NCBI GenBank assembly: GCA_963739625.1
Contig: CAVUAU010000002.1
Span: 74,457-138,456, forward strand
Length of the DNA stretch: 64,000 nucleotides
Direction of reading: 5' to 3'
Source of the DNA: Salinimicrobium sp963739625
Lineage (GTDB): Bacteria > Bacteroidota > Bacteroidia > Flavobacteriales > Flavobacteriaceae
Position numbers and translations under genes: made by a program. The stretch's first letter is position 1. Every line of letters starts with the position of its first letter. Positions 25,195 through 33,728 of the stretch are shown in pieces. A model generated the notes under the pieces. It searched no databases, had not been told where the DNA came from, and saw nothing but the letters and a program-made list of their open reading frames with translations.

Positions 25195-26133
25195 ATGATC
25201 TCAAAGCAAGACTTTTTGGCCGTTCACGAGCGTATCAAACCATACATTCACGAGACACCCGTGCTCACCTCAAGCCTTTTGAATGAAATGGCTGGCGCCA
25301 GCCTGTTCTTTAAATGTGAGAATTTCCAGAAGATGGGTGCTTTTAAAATGCGGGGCGCAGCGAATGCGATTTTGAACCTGCCAAAGGAGCAACAGCAAAA
25401 AGGGGTGGTCACACACTCCTCGGGGAATTTTGCGCAGGCAGTTTCCCTGGCGGCAAAGAGTCTTGGTGTGCCTGCCTATATCGTAATGCCCTCTACCGCA
25501 CCACAGGTGAAGAAAGACGCGGTAAAGACTTACGGCGGAAGGATCACCGAATGTCCTCCTACCCTTCCCGAAAGGGAAAAAGCAGCACAAAAGATCATGG
25601 AAGAAACCGGTGCGACCTTCGTACATCCCTCCAACGACCTTGACGTGATCTATGGCCAGGGGACAGCGGCCATCGAGTTACTGCAAACTCATCCTGATCT
25701 CGATTTTTTGATCACTCCGGTTGGCGGCGGCGGACTCATTGCCGGGAGCGCACTCGCTGTGCATTACTTCGGAAAAAACTGCAAAACCATAGGCGCCGAA
25801 CCTTTTGAAGCCGATGACGCCTACCGCTCCCTGCAAAGCGGAAAGATCGAAGAGAACGAATCTGCCAACACCATCGCCGACGGGCTCAAGACGCAGCTCG
25901 GCGATAAAAATTTCCCAATTATACAGCAGTTGGTTTCGGAAATTATACGGGTGGAAGAAAAGGAGATCATCGCTGCGCTGAAATTGATCTGGGAGCGCAT
26001 GAAAATTGTGGTCGAACCATCAAGTGCAACAGCTTTTGCTGCAGTGCTTCGGGAAAAAGAAAAATTCAGGGGTAAAAAAGCGGGGATCATCATTTCCGGC
26101 GGAAATGTGGATCTTCAGAAATTGCCATTTTAG
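25195..26133 (+). CDS. Threonine/serine dehydratase-like PLP enzyme (possible serine racemase)
   Basis: 312-residue fold-type II PLP enzyme. FKCENFQKMGAFKMRGAANA near residue 40 includes the cofactor lysine, SSGNFAQAVSLAAKSLG near 78 the Ser-Gly-Asn loop, and PVGGGGLIAGSALAVHYF near 175 the phosphate-binding Gly loop. No C-terminal ACT domain, so not the allosteric biosynthetic IlvA; catabolic threonine dehydratase or serine racemase both fit. It is monocistronic and divergent from the membrane ORF. Confidence 0.87.
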   Translation: MISKQDFLAVHERIKPYIHETPVLTSSLLNEMAGASLFFKCENFQKMGAFKMRGAANAILNLPKEQQQKGVVTHSSGNFAQAVSLAAKSLGVPAYIVMPSTAPQVKKDAVKTYGGRITECPPTLPEREKAAQKIMEETGATFVHPSNDLDVIYGQGTAAIELLQTHPDLDFLITPVGGGGLIAGSALAVHYFGKNCKTIGAEPFEADDAYRSLQSGKIEENESANTIADGLKTQLGDKNFPIIQQLVSEIIRVEEKEIIAALKLIWERMKIVVEPSSATAFAAVLREKEKFRGKKAGIIISGGNVDLQKLPF

Positions 26134-26291
26134 AATCCCACCTTATTTGGTGATACGGGTATTGGAATGAGAAGCGCCAAAAAAGGCAAAAAATTCCGAA
26201 GATTTTATGCAGCTTCCAACCCACACTGCTCTTGTTGAATCCTTTAATATCTTTGGAACCAAATTTGAATCAGGAATATTAAATCCACGAA

Positions 26292-26708
26292 ATGCTCCAG
26301 ACTTCTGTCCATTACTTCTTGCATCTCATTTTTATTGCTGCGATCGCATACTGGTACGATAAGAAAAACTGGAAGAGAAACTACCTCATCCTGCTGGCAA
26401 CAATGGCAGTAGACCTGGATCATTTGCTGGCCTCACCCGTCTTTCATCCCGGGCGGTGCAGCATTGGTTTCCACGTGCTGCATTCGGAGTATGTCATTCC
26501 ATTCTATTTTTTGGGGGTCGCTTTTCTGCGTAAATCCTGGCTGAAGCTCGTTTTCATTGGCCTTGCCTTTCACATGATCACAGATTTTTTCGACTGCCTC
26601 TGGATGGCTTCAAAATGTGGAACATTGCACGTGGAAAGATATCTTTATTGGGATCTAATTTTGGTTATTAAGCGCAAAGTCAGGAGACTTTGCGGAACGC
26701 TGGTCTAA
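26292..26708 (+). CDS. DUF6122-like membrane protein with a REP-encoded tail
   Basis: 138 residues with several hydrophobic segments and histidines in MLQTSVHYFLHLIFIAAIAYWYD, AVDLDHLLASPVFHPGRCSIGFHVLHSE and LAFHMITDFFDCLWM, resembling metal-dependent-hydrolase-like membrane proteins of the DUF6122 type. The last ~15 codons are read through the first 50-bp REP unit (from about 26655), giving a basic tail VIKRKVRRLCG, and the stop falls in the second copy. The native C-terminus may therefore have been replaced by the repeat. Confidence 0.65.
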   Translation: MLQTSVHYFLHLIFIAAIAYWYDKKNWKRNYLILLATMAVDLDHLLASPVFHPGRCSIGFHVLHSEYVIPFYFLGVAFLRKSWLKLVFIGLAFHMITDFFDCLWMASKCGTLHVERYLYWDLILVIKRKVRRLCGTLV

Positions 26709-26792
26709 TTTTGGTTATTAAGCGCAAAGTTAGGAGACTTTGCGGAACGCTGGGTTGTATTTGAAGCGCAAAGTCGGGAGACTTTGCGGAAC
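26654..26792. repeat. REP cluster A, three units, upstream of second RAYT
   Basis: Three copies of GCGCAAAGTCxGGAGACTTT followed by GCGGAAC, starting at 26672, 26722 and 26766; each can fold as GCAAAGTC/GACTTTGC. The first two are part of a 50-bp direct tandem (26654-26703 and 26704-26753). Confidence 0.85.
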
Positions 26793-26812
26793 GACAGGTC
26801 GTATTATACCGC

Positions 26813-26837
26813 TGTCCGAAGTCTCTGACTTCGGACA
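26813..26837. repeat. Palindrome just upstream of the RAYT start
   Basis: Perfect 11-bp arms TGTCCGAAGTC/GACTTCGGACA around a 3-base loop. It is different in sequence from the REP units on either side, though it shares the AAGTC/GACTT core. Confidence 0.75.
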
Positions 26838-26888
26838 TTCTTGTCGCATCTAAAAACAAATTTTTTTCCTAATTTTAAAAGAAAGACC

Positions 26889-27491
26889 TTGAAAGAAGGC
26901 TACACCATAAAAGATCAATCTCGAGCTCATTTTATCACAGCCACAGTTGTAGACTGGGTGGATGTTTTCAGCAGGAAAAACTACCGCGATTGCATTATAG
27001 ACAGCCTTTCCTACTGTATAAAAAACAAAGGCATGATCCTTTACGCCTACGTTATCATGAGTAATCACATTCACATGATCTTACAATCTGAAAACGCTCA
27101 ACTTTCAGATCTCATCCGCGATTTCAAAAAATTTACCGCTACCCGAATTCTGGATCTCGTCAAAAACAGTCCCGAAAGTCGTAGAGAATGGATGTTAGAA
27201 CGTTTCAAAAAGGCCACCTTGTCTCACAGCAGAAACAAGAATTATCAGGTTTGGCAGTATGGTAATCACGCTGAAGAGATCTACACCGAAAAGTTCTTAT
27301 GGTCTAAAATGGATTACATCCACCTCAATCCCGTTAAAGCAGGACTGGTGGCTAAGGCATCAGATTATATCTATTCCAGTGCCTCCAATTATGTTCATGG
27401 GAAGGGGATCTTAAAGGGAATTACTTTAGCTGATAATCCTGTGCAAGATGTTTTGAAGAACGGTACGATCAATATGTTTAACGATTGGTAA
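26889..27491 (+). CDS. REP-associated tyrosine transposase (second RAYT)
   Basis: About 200 residues of the Y1/HUH transposase family, only distantly like the RAYT at 7455. The start region is KEGYTIKDQSRAHFITATVVDW. The HUH pair is His-Ile-His in MSNHIHMILQ, and the active-site helix reads MDYIHLNPVKAGLV. No ATG is available near the start. TTG at 26889 fits the family N-terminus best; a TTG at 26841 would extend it. It lies inside two clusters of its apparent REP substrate, three units on each side. Confidence 0.88.
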   Translation: MKEGYTIKDQSRAHFITATVVDWVDVFSRKNYRDCIIDSLSYCIKNKGMILYAYVIMSNHIHMILQSENAQLSDLIRDFKKFTATRILDLVKNSPESRREWMLERFKKATLSHSRNKNYQVWQYGNHAEEIYTEKFLWSKMDYIHLNPVKAGLVAKASDYIYSSASNYVHGKGILKGITLADNPVQDVLKNGTINMFNDW

Positions 27492-27507
27492 AACAAAAGG
27501 AGCTCGT

Positions 27508-27628
27508 GCGCAAAGTCAGGAGATTTTGCAAAAGGTGGTAAAACAGAAGGAGCATCGTGCGCAAAGTCGGGAGACTTTGCGAAACGACGGTCGTATTTGA
27601 AGCGCAAAGTCGGGAGACTTTGCGGAAC
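27508..27628. repeat. REP cluster B, three units, downstream of second RAYT
   Basis: Units of the same palindrome start at 27508, 27559 and 27602; the first has decayed (GATTTTGCAAAA in place of GACTTTGCGGAA). The flanks AAACAnAAGGAGC repeat before the first two. Bases 27629-27833 contain no gene. Confidence 0.85.
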
Positions 27629-27833
27629 AAGCTTGTAACCCCAAAACCGGAAACAGCATCGAAAAAAGGCATTTTTGGTAGGTCTTCAAAACAATACCTC
27701 AGGAAAACCATCGGCTTTAGCAGCATCAAAAAACCGTCTTTCTGTTTTCGTTTCATTGCCGAATTCTTTTATATTTACCACGGTGATTTTTTTCACCATT
27801 TCCGAATTCAACAGCCAAAAAGATTAACAGCAC

Positions 27834-28451
27834 ATGCACGTAGCCATCGCAGGAAACATTGGTGCGGGGAAAACTACCCTCACAAAATTATTAGCAAAAC
27901 ATTACAACTGGGAAGCACAATATGAAGACGTTCTTGAAAATCCTTACCTCGAAGATTTTTACAATAAGATGGAACGTTGGTCTTTCAACCTGCAGATCTA
28001 CTTTTTAAACAGCCGTTTTAGGCAGATCCTGGAGCTTCGAGAAAGCGGAAAAGAGATCATTCAGGATCGTACCATCTACGAAGACGCTCATATTTTTGCA
28101 CCCAACCTGCACGCGATGGGGCTTATGACCAACCGCGACTACGAAAATTACCGTTCTCTGTTCGACCTTATGGAAAGCGTCGTTAAAGGACCTGATCTTT
28201 TGATCTACCTTCGCAGCAGCATCCCGAATCTTGTTTCACAGATACACAAACGCGGCCGTGATTACGAGAATTCCATTTCCATCGATTACCTAAGCCGACT
28301 CAACGAACGCTACGAGGCCTGGGTGCACAACTACAGTAAAGGCAATCTTTTAATCATCGACGTTGACAACATCAATTTCGTTGACAATCCCGAAGACCTT
28401 GGAAATATCATCACCAGGATTGACGGCGAATTACACGGGCTTTTTAAGTAG
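27834..28451 (+). CDS. Deoxynucleoside kinase (dAdo/dGuo kinase type)
   Basis: 205 residues, salvage of deoxynucleosides to dNMPs. P-loop GNIGAGKTT at residues 7-15, catalytic/DR motif QDRTIYEDAHIFA near 80, lid region HKRGRDYENSISIDYL near 140 and the sugar-binding W-x-F-N-L-Q-x-Y-F stretch near 50. Size and motifs match the bacterial dCK/dGK family. The start follows a spaced A-rich region with no SD. It stands alone between the REP cluster and a heptamer repeat. Confidence 0.9.
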   Translation: MHVAIAGNIGAGKTTLTKLLAKHYNWEAQYEDVLENPYLEDFYNKMERWSFNLQIYFLNSRFRQILELRESGKEIIQDRTIYEDAHIFAPNLHAMGLMTNRDYENYRSLFDLMESVVKGPDLLIYLRSSIPNLVSQIHKRGRDYENSISIDYLSRLNERYEAWVHNYSKGNLLIIDVDNINFVDNPEDLGNIITRIDGELHGLFK

Positions 28452-28515
28452 ATCTGAGATTTTAGACGTGAGATTTTAGAGAAAATTTGTGCTTTCTGGT
28501 CACAGATTTCCCAAA

Positions 28516-28547
28516 ACTGAACACTGAGCACTGAACACTGAACACTA
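28516..28547. repeat. Heptamer tandem repeat (CACTGAA/CACTGAG)
   Basis: Four and a half heptamers of the same family as 3-28. A separate 14-bp direct repeat GAGATTTTAGACGT/GAGATTTTAGAG lies just upstream at about 28456-28481. Confidence 0.7.
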
Positions 28548-28606
28548 TTTTCCTGTTGCCAATTAGCTCCGGTTATTTTAACTTAGTGGGGATCAATCTA
28601 GTAAAG

Positions 28607-29263
28607 ATGGAATCCACAAAGCTCAAGAGACCAAAGCACAAAGGCTCCCCGCAGCTTTTTCAAAATCCGTTGCTGGAGAAGCTCACGCACACGCATATTT
28701 CTGCACCGCTAATCATTTTTGGCGGGATCGCCGCGGTGCTTGATCTACTTCGGAATCTTTGAAAAAGGGTATAGTGTTCCGCTGATGGTGCTGCTCTTTT
28801 TTGCCGGGACTGTTCTTTTTTACGCTGGTGGAATACCTGATGCACCGGTATCTTTACCACATTCCCGGCCAATTCAGAAAGAAAGAAGAAGATCGCCTAC
28901 ACCATGCACGGCGTACATCATGATTATCCCAAAGATAAATCAAGGCTGGCCATGCCGCCGGTGCTTAGTCTGTTTATTGCCACTGTACTTTTCGTTCTTT
29001 ACCGTGCAGTTTTGGGTGACCTCGTCTTCGGCTTCCTCGCCGGCTTCCTGGTTGGCTACGCCGGTTATCTTGGGGTGCATTATTCGGTTCACGCTTTCAA
29101 GGTGCCCAATAATTTCCTGAAGACGCTTTGGTACCACCATTCCATCCATCACTATCGCGAACCCGACAGGGCTTTTGGTGTTTCCTCACCCCTGTGGGAC
29201 CACATCTTCAGGACCATGCCCAGAGAGGCGCCGGTGGAAAGGAAGAAAGGATATATTGACTAG
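28607..29263 (+). CDS. Sterol desaturase / fatty acid hydroxylase family protein, three apparent frameshifts
   Basis: Integral membrane di-iron enzyme family. The histidine boxes are all present but in different frames: HRYLYHIPGQF, then TMHGVHHDYPKDKSRLAMPP, then HYSVHAF and WYHHSIHHYREPDRAFGVSSPLWD. Continuous reading needs one base removed at about 28740 (TT), in the T6 at 28816-28821 and in the A-rich run near 28878-28884. This yields 217 residues, a normal length. The N-terminus MESTKLKRPKHKGSPQLF precedes two hydrophobic segments. Close family members include carotenoid and fatty acid hydroxylases; the substrate is unknown. Confidence 0.82.
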
Positions 29264-29353
29264 TGATTAGTTAATTGGGGATTGGTTAATTGGACCTCCT
29301 TCGCTTAAGCTTAGGAGGAAATAATTTTAAGACTAGTTATTTAAGGAATTTTT

Positions 29354-29393
29354 ATTGTTCATTGTTCATTGTTTATTGATCATTGATCATTGA
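29354..29393. repeat. Heptamer tandem repeat (ATTGTTC/ATTGATC)
   Basis: About five and a half 7-bp units (TTCATTG, TTTATTG, ATCATTG) just beyond and overlapping the end of the App1-like gene. TTAATTGG near-repeats lie at 29268-29293. Confidence 0.65.
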
Positions 29394-30427
29394 ATAAACC
29401 CATTCTTCCGCGCGTGTTCTTCAGCCTCTAAGGAGGTTTTCACCAGCAGCATGGGAACGGTCTTAAAATTGTCAACGATACTCTGCACCTGTTCCATTTT
29501 TTTGCGGTGCTTGACGCTTCGCAGGTAGATCGCTTTTATTCTGTCGGGAAACTGGGCGGCGATCTCGGTATAAATTCCGGGATCGTGTTCGCCGCTGTCA
29601 CCTATCAGGATAAACTTGAGCCGCGGGTAGGTCTTCAGGAGGTTGATGATCTCCTTTTGTTTATGAGGTTTTTCGGGCTTTAAGGTCTTATCGAAAGGCG
29701 TCCTGAAATCCCGCAGCAGAATCGGCCCTTTCGGAAAATCGTTGATCGCCAGGAACAGCTTGAGATACTGATAAAGATTCCAGGGACTGTTGCTCAAATA
29801 AAAAATAGGATTTTGCTCGCTGCCCTTTCTACCGTTGTGCAGATCCTGATAAAGCTTTGGCGCTCCCTTCAAAACAAGCCGGTCGTGAGCTTTTCTAAAA
29901 AGCGAATTGCGCAGCACCCTCCATTTGAGAAAAGAGGTCACGCCGGTATGAAGAATGGTATCATCAATATCGCTGATCACTCCAAACCTTGCGGTAAGTG
30001 GCGGAATGAGCATTTCGGTTTGAAATTCATTGTCATGGGTGATCACGCTGTGTGGCGGCTTTTCAACAAAAGCCAGTTTTAACGGCACCCAGCCTTCATC
30101 ATCGGCATACTGCTTCAGGTTCATGGAAGTGGTCTTGTCAAAGAGGAAATAACCTTCGGCATTAGTTTTTGTACTCAGCACGGCGCCGTTGGGCAGCTGC
30201 AGGGCGATATCGACATCTGGCATTTCGAAACTGTCAAATTGCTTGAAGGTATTCTTCAGCGTTTGCAAGAAGGATTGGGTGGCAGTCATCTCCAGTTTAT
30301 CATCATCAAGAGCTCGCCCTAAGAGATAAAGATGGGTGCGGGTGCCGTAGCTGCGGTAAGTAGCAAGTTTGACATCAGAGCTGCGCCTAAGGCTGCTCCT
30401 TAGCTTGTGAACAAGTTTATTCAACAT
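29387..30427 (-). CDS. App1-like phosphatase (DUF2183) domain protein
   Basis: 346 residues. The C-terminal half has the HAD-type motif SDIDDTILHTG near residue 150, FYLSNSPWNLYQYLKLFL near 210 and the later motif KFILIGDSGEHDPGIYTEIA near 273, as in App1/DUF2183 phosphatidate phosphatase-like proteins. The N-terminal half is beta-rich. Probably a Mg-dependent phosphatase; lipid substrate inferred from yeast App1 only. Single gene on the minus strand, preceded by the hppA terminator. Confidence 0.82.
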   Translation of the reverse strand: MLNKLVHKLRSSLRRSSDVKLATYRSYGTRTHLYLLGRALDDDKLEMTATQSFLQTLKNTFKQFDSFEMPDVDIALQLPNGAVLSTKTNAEGYFLFDKTTSMNLKQYADDEGWVPLKLAFVEKPPHSVITHDNEFQTEMLIPPLTARFGVISDIDDTILHTGVTSFLKWRVLRNSLFRKAHDRLVLKGAPKLYQDLHNGRKGSEQNPIFYLSNSPWNLYQYLKLFLAINDFPKGPILLRDFRTPFDKTLKPEKPHKQKEIINLLKTYPRLKFILIGDSGEHDPGIYTEIAAQFPDRIKAIYLRSVKHRKKMEQVQSIVDNFKTVPMLLVKTSLEAEEHARKNGFIQ

Positions 30428-30482
30428 GTCTCAAAAATGGCATTTTTGAAGGTTCTTTGCATTTAAGGTACATGCTTAAAAG

Positions 30483-30510
30483 AAAAATCCCGACTCGAGG
30501 CCGGGATTTT
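30483..30510 (-). terminator. Terminator of hppA
   Basis: Stem AAAATCCCG/CGGGATTTT with a short imperfect loop and an A-tract that reads as U on the minus strand, 28 bases after the hppA stop. Confidence 0.75.
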
Positions 30511-30538
30511 AATGGTATTTTAGGAAAAACAGTCTGTT

Positions 30539-32906
30539 TTACTGCTCTTCTGTGATTTCTTCGGAAGAAACTTCGGCTTTTGCCTCCACTTCGGAAGAAT
30601 TTGCCGCCTCGGCAATCTTTCCGGCAGTTTCAAGAGCTACAGTTTCAGCTTCGGAAAGTTCAGCTCCTTCCGAAGTATTTTCCACCCGGATTTCGGTTAC
30701 CTCGTCAACTTCGGGAGTGGTAGCCACTTCCATTTCGCTTCCGAGGATAGGAGCGATAACAAGGCCGATCAAACAGGTAAGCTTGATAAGGATGTTCATC
30801 GAAGGCCCAGAAGTATCCTTGAAAGGATCTCCCACGGTATCTCCCGTCACGGCAGCTTTATGAGCTTCAGAACCTTTGTAGGTCATCTCCCCGTTGATCA
30901 TAACTCCGGCTTCAAAAGATTTTTTAGCATTGTCCCAGGCACCACCGGCATTGTTCTGGAAGATTGCCCAAAGCACACCGCTAACGGTTACCCCGGCCAT
31001 GTAGCCTCCAAGCATTTCGGCAATAAGCCTGTTCTCATATCCAAGAACCATTGGAACTAATACAATAAGAATTGGGAAGCCAATGGTAAGCAGTCCCGGC
31101 AAAAGCATTTCACGAAGGGCCGCTTTTGTAGAGATCTCCACACATTTGTCATATTGCGGTTTTCCGGTTCCTTCCATAATGCCCGGAATTTCCTTGAATT
31201 GTCTTCTCACCTCATACACCATATCCATAGCGGCTTTACCAACAGAGTTCATGGCAAGGGCAGAGAAAACCACAGGGATCATACCTCCAACGAATAACAT
31301 CGCTAAAACAGGAGCCTTAAAAATGTTGATCCCGTCGATGCCTGTAAAGGTTACGTAGGCTGCAAAAAGAGCAAGAGAAGTAAGTGCTGCGGAAGCGATC
31401 GCAAAACCTTTACCTGTTGCGGCAGTGGTATTTCCTACAGAATCCAGGATATCTGTTCTTTCCCTTACTTCTTTTGGAAGTTCACTCATTTCGGCGATTC
31501 CTCCCGCGTTATCGGCAATTGGCCCAAAGGCATCAATAGCTAACTGCATTGCAGTGGTTGCCATCATAGCCGAAGCCGCAAGTGCAACCCCATAGAATCC
31601 TGCAAAAGCATAAGAAGCCCAAATGGCGACCGCGAAAAGCAATACAGATCCAAAAGTTGAGATCATCCCGGTAGCAAGACCTGCAATAATGTTGGTTCCT
31701 GCTCCTGTACTGGATTTTTGCACGATAGCCAGCACAGGTTTTTTACCAAGGCCGGTATAGTATTCGGTCACTGCAGAGATCGTACCTCCAACAACAAGCC
31801 CTACCAAAGTGGCAAAGAACACTCTTAGAGAAGAGATTTGCTGTACGCCTTCTCCAAAGAACTCCATGCTCATGGTGTCCGGCAGCATATAGATCACAAG
31901 GAAATAACAAGAAATGGCCACAAGAATAATAGAAACCCAGTTCCCGCGGTTTAAAGCGCCCTGAACTTCGGCCTCTTTAGCCGTATTACTGGTGATCTTC
32001 ACAAGGAAGGTTCCGATAATAGAGATAATAATTCCAACCCCCGCGATCACCATTGGCAAGAGCACCGGGCCAATTCCGCCGAAACCTTCACCGGTAATAT
32101 CGCCGTTCATGTCTTTGATCACATAGTTACCAAGAACCATGGCGGCAAGAACAGTAGCTACATAACTTCCGAAGAGGTCGGCACCCATTCCCGCAACGTC
32201 CCCCACGTTGTCCCCAACGTTATCTGCAATGGTAGCAGGGTTTCGAGGATCATCCTCAGGAATTCCCGCTTCTACTTTACCAACAAGGTCGGCACCAACA
32301 TCGGCAGCTTTTGTGTAGATCCCTCCGCCAACACGGGCGAAAAGGGCAATAGATTCAGCTCCCAAGGGAGAAACCTGCAAGGGTTTCAAGTACGATGGTC
32401 ATTTGGTGAACATCTGTCCACTCACCTCCCATGAAGACATGGAAGAAGATGATAAAGAAAGAGGAAAGGCCAAGTACCGCAAGCCCGGCTACTCCAAGTC
32501 CCATCACGGTACCACCTCCAAATGACACTTTCAATGCCTGTGGAAGATTGGTACGGGCTGCCTGGGTGGTGCGCACGTTAGACTGGGTGGCGATCCTCAT
32601 CCCCATGTTTCCGGCAAGGGCCGAAAAGAAGGCGCCAAAAATAAAGGCTACTACAATAAGAATGTGGGTGGTAGGAACAATTACAGAGATCCCGGCCAAA
32701 ACCAAACTGGCAACGACAACAAAAATCGTTAACAGCTTGTACTCTGCGTTAAGAAAGGCCAGGGCTCCTTCATAGATATGCGAAGAAATTTCTTTCATCT
32801 TACCGTCCCCCGAATCCTGCTTTAATACCCAGGAACGTTTTGCCCACATGAAAATGAGCCCTATGATAGCCAGTACGCCCGGCAACCAAATCATCAATGA
32901 ATCCAT
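30539..32906 (-). CDS. hppA: Membrane-bound ion-translocating pyrophosphatase, apparent frameshift
   Basis: Multi-pass membrane pump that uses PPi hydrolysis to move H+ or Na+. Catalytic motifs: GGGIYTKAADVGADLVGKVE, DNVGDNVGDVAGMGADLFGSY and the late DNAKK/DTVGDPFKDTSGP region. GNTTAATGKGFAIASAAL has Ala where K+-independent enzymes carry Lys, pointing to the K+-dependent class. One extra base at 32361-32363 (CCC for CC) breaks the frame in AGFSLGAESIALFARVGGG. Repair gives 788 residues. The last ~60 residues form an unusual Glu-rich acidic tail. It lies next to soluble ppa. Confidence 0.93.
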
Positions 32907-32957
32907 AATTTTTTGTTAAAATTTTATTAGCGGCTAAAGTTACAGAAACAGGAGAAA

Positions 32958-32991
32958 AGAAAAAAGCAATAACTTTTGGGTTATTGCTTTT
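32958..32991 (-). terminator. Terminator between ppa and hppA
   Basis: Perfect 12-bp stem AAAAGCAATAAC/GTTATTGCTTTT (32962-32973 with 32980-32991) with U-tract on the minus strand, 32 bases after the ppa stop, so hppA probably has its own promoter. Confidence 0.85.
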
Positions 32992-33022
32992 ATGATAAGG
33001 ATCAGAAAAAGGATTTTTCGGC

Positions 33023-33532
33023 TTACTTAATATCGAAAGATTTTTCCGGATTGTTCTTGTAACGCTTGATACATTCGTCAATGATCGTAGTTGCCTCTTC
33101 AAGATCTCCCCACCCTTCAACGTCGACTTTCTTTTGCTCAAGATCTTTATAAACCTGGAAGAAATGCTCAATCTCCTTAATAAGGTGCCCGTTGATGTCT
33201 TTAAGGTCGTTGTGTTTGTTCCAGATAGGATCTGAAACCGGCACACAAATGACTTTTTCATCGGGTCCTTTTTCATCGGCCATATGGAACACGCCCACCG
33301 GCTTTACCTCCATCACACATCCGGGGAAAGTAGGTTCGGTTACCAGCACAAGCACATCAAGAGGGTCGCCGTCAAGGGCAAGCGTTTCCGGAATAAACCC
33401 GTAGTCTGCAGGATACATCATGGAAGAAAAGATCATGCGGTCGTATCGCACCTTCTTCAGCTTAAAATCATATTCGTATTTATTTCTGCTTCCTTTTGGA
33501 ATTTCAATAAGAACGTCAAAAGTCTTCGTCAT
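33023..33532 (-). CDS. ppa: Inorganic pyrophosphatase, family I
   Basis: 169 residues, cytosolic PPi to 2 Pi. Typical blocks: IEIPKGSRNKYEYD near residue 10, MMYPADYGFIPETLALDGDPLDVLVL near 38 with the metal-binding aspartates of DGDPLD, and KDINGHLIKEIEHFF near 110. Full length for the family. Placed directly before hppA but separated by a strong terminator. Confidence 0.95.
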   Translation of the reverse strand: MTKTFDVLIEIPKGSRNKYEYDFKLKKVRYDRMIFSSMMYPADYGFIPETLALDGDPLDVLVLVTEPTFPGCVMEVKPVGVFHMADEKGPDEKVICVPVSDPIWNKHNDLKDINGHLIKEIEHFFQVYKDLEQKKVDVEGWGDLEEATTIIDECIKRYKNNPEKSFDIK

Positions 33533-33675
33533 TGTAATTTATTTATAGTTCTATTTTTTCATAGTGGGCGGCAAATATACTCATTCTGAACATTTAAAAA
33601 GCCTGTTTCCCTTCCGAAGCCACAACAGGAAGTACGGCTTTCTAAAAATTTAGCTTTTCCTTTACATTTCCCAAA

Positions 33676-33700
33676 TAAAAAGCCTCCCGTTAAGGAGGCT
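33676..33700 (-). terminator. Terminator of pdhB
   Basis: 7-bp GC-rich stem AGCCTCC/GGAGGCT (33681-33687 with 33694-33700), 6-base loop, U-tract on the minus strand, 29 bases after the pdhB stop. Confidence 0.82.
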
Positions 33701-33728
33701 CAAAAATGCTCTTTTTGAAAGGAATTTA

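Noticed and set aside
26841..26888. Extended N-terminus of the second RAYT from TTG 26841
   Set aside because: The added 16 residues do not resemble RAYT starts; TTG 26889 fits better, though not certain.
26654..27628. Repeated ~27-bp units as a CRISPR array
   Set aside because: Units are palindromic, irregularly spaced (34-51 bases), share flanks and surround a RAYT gene; no cas genes.
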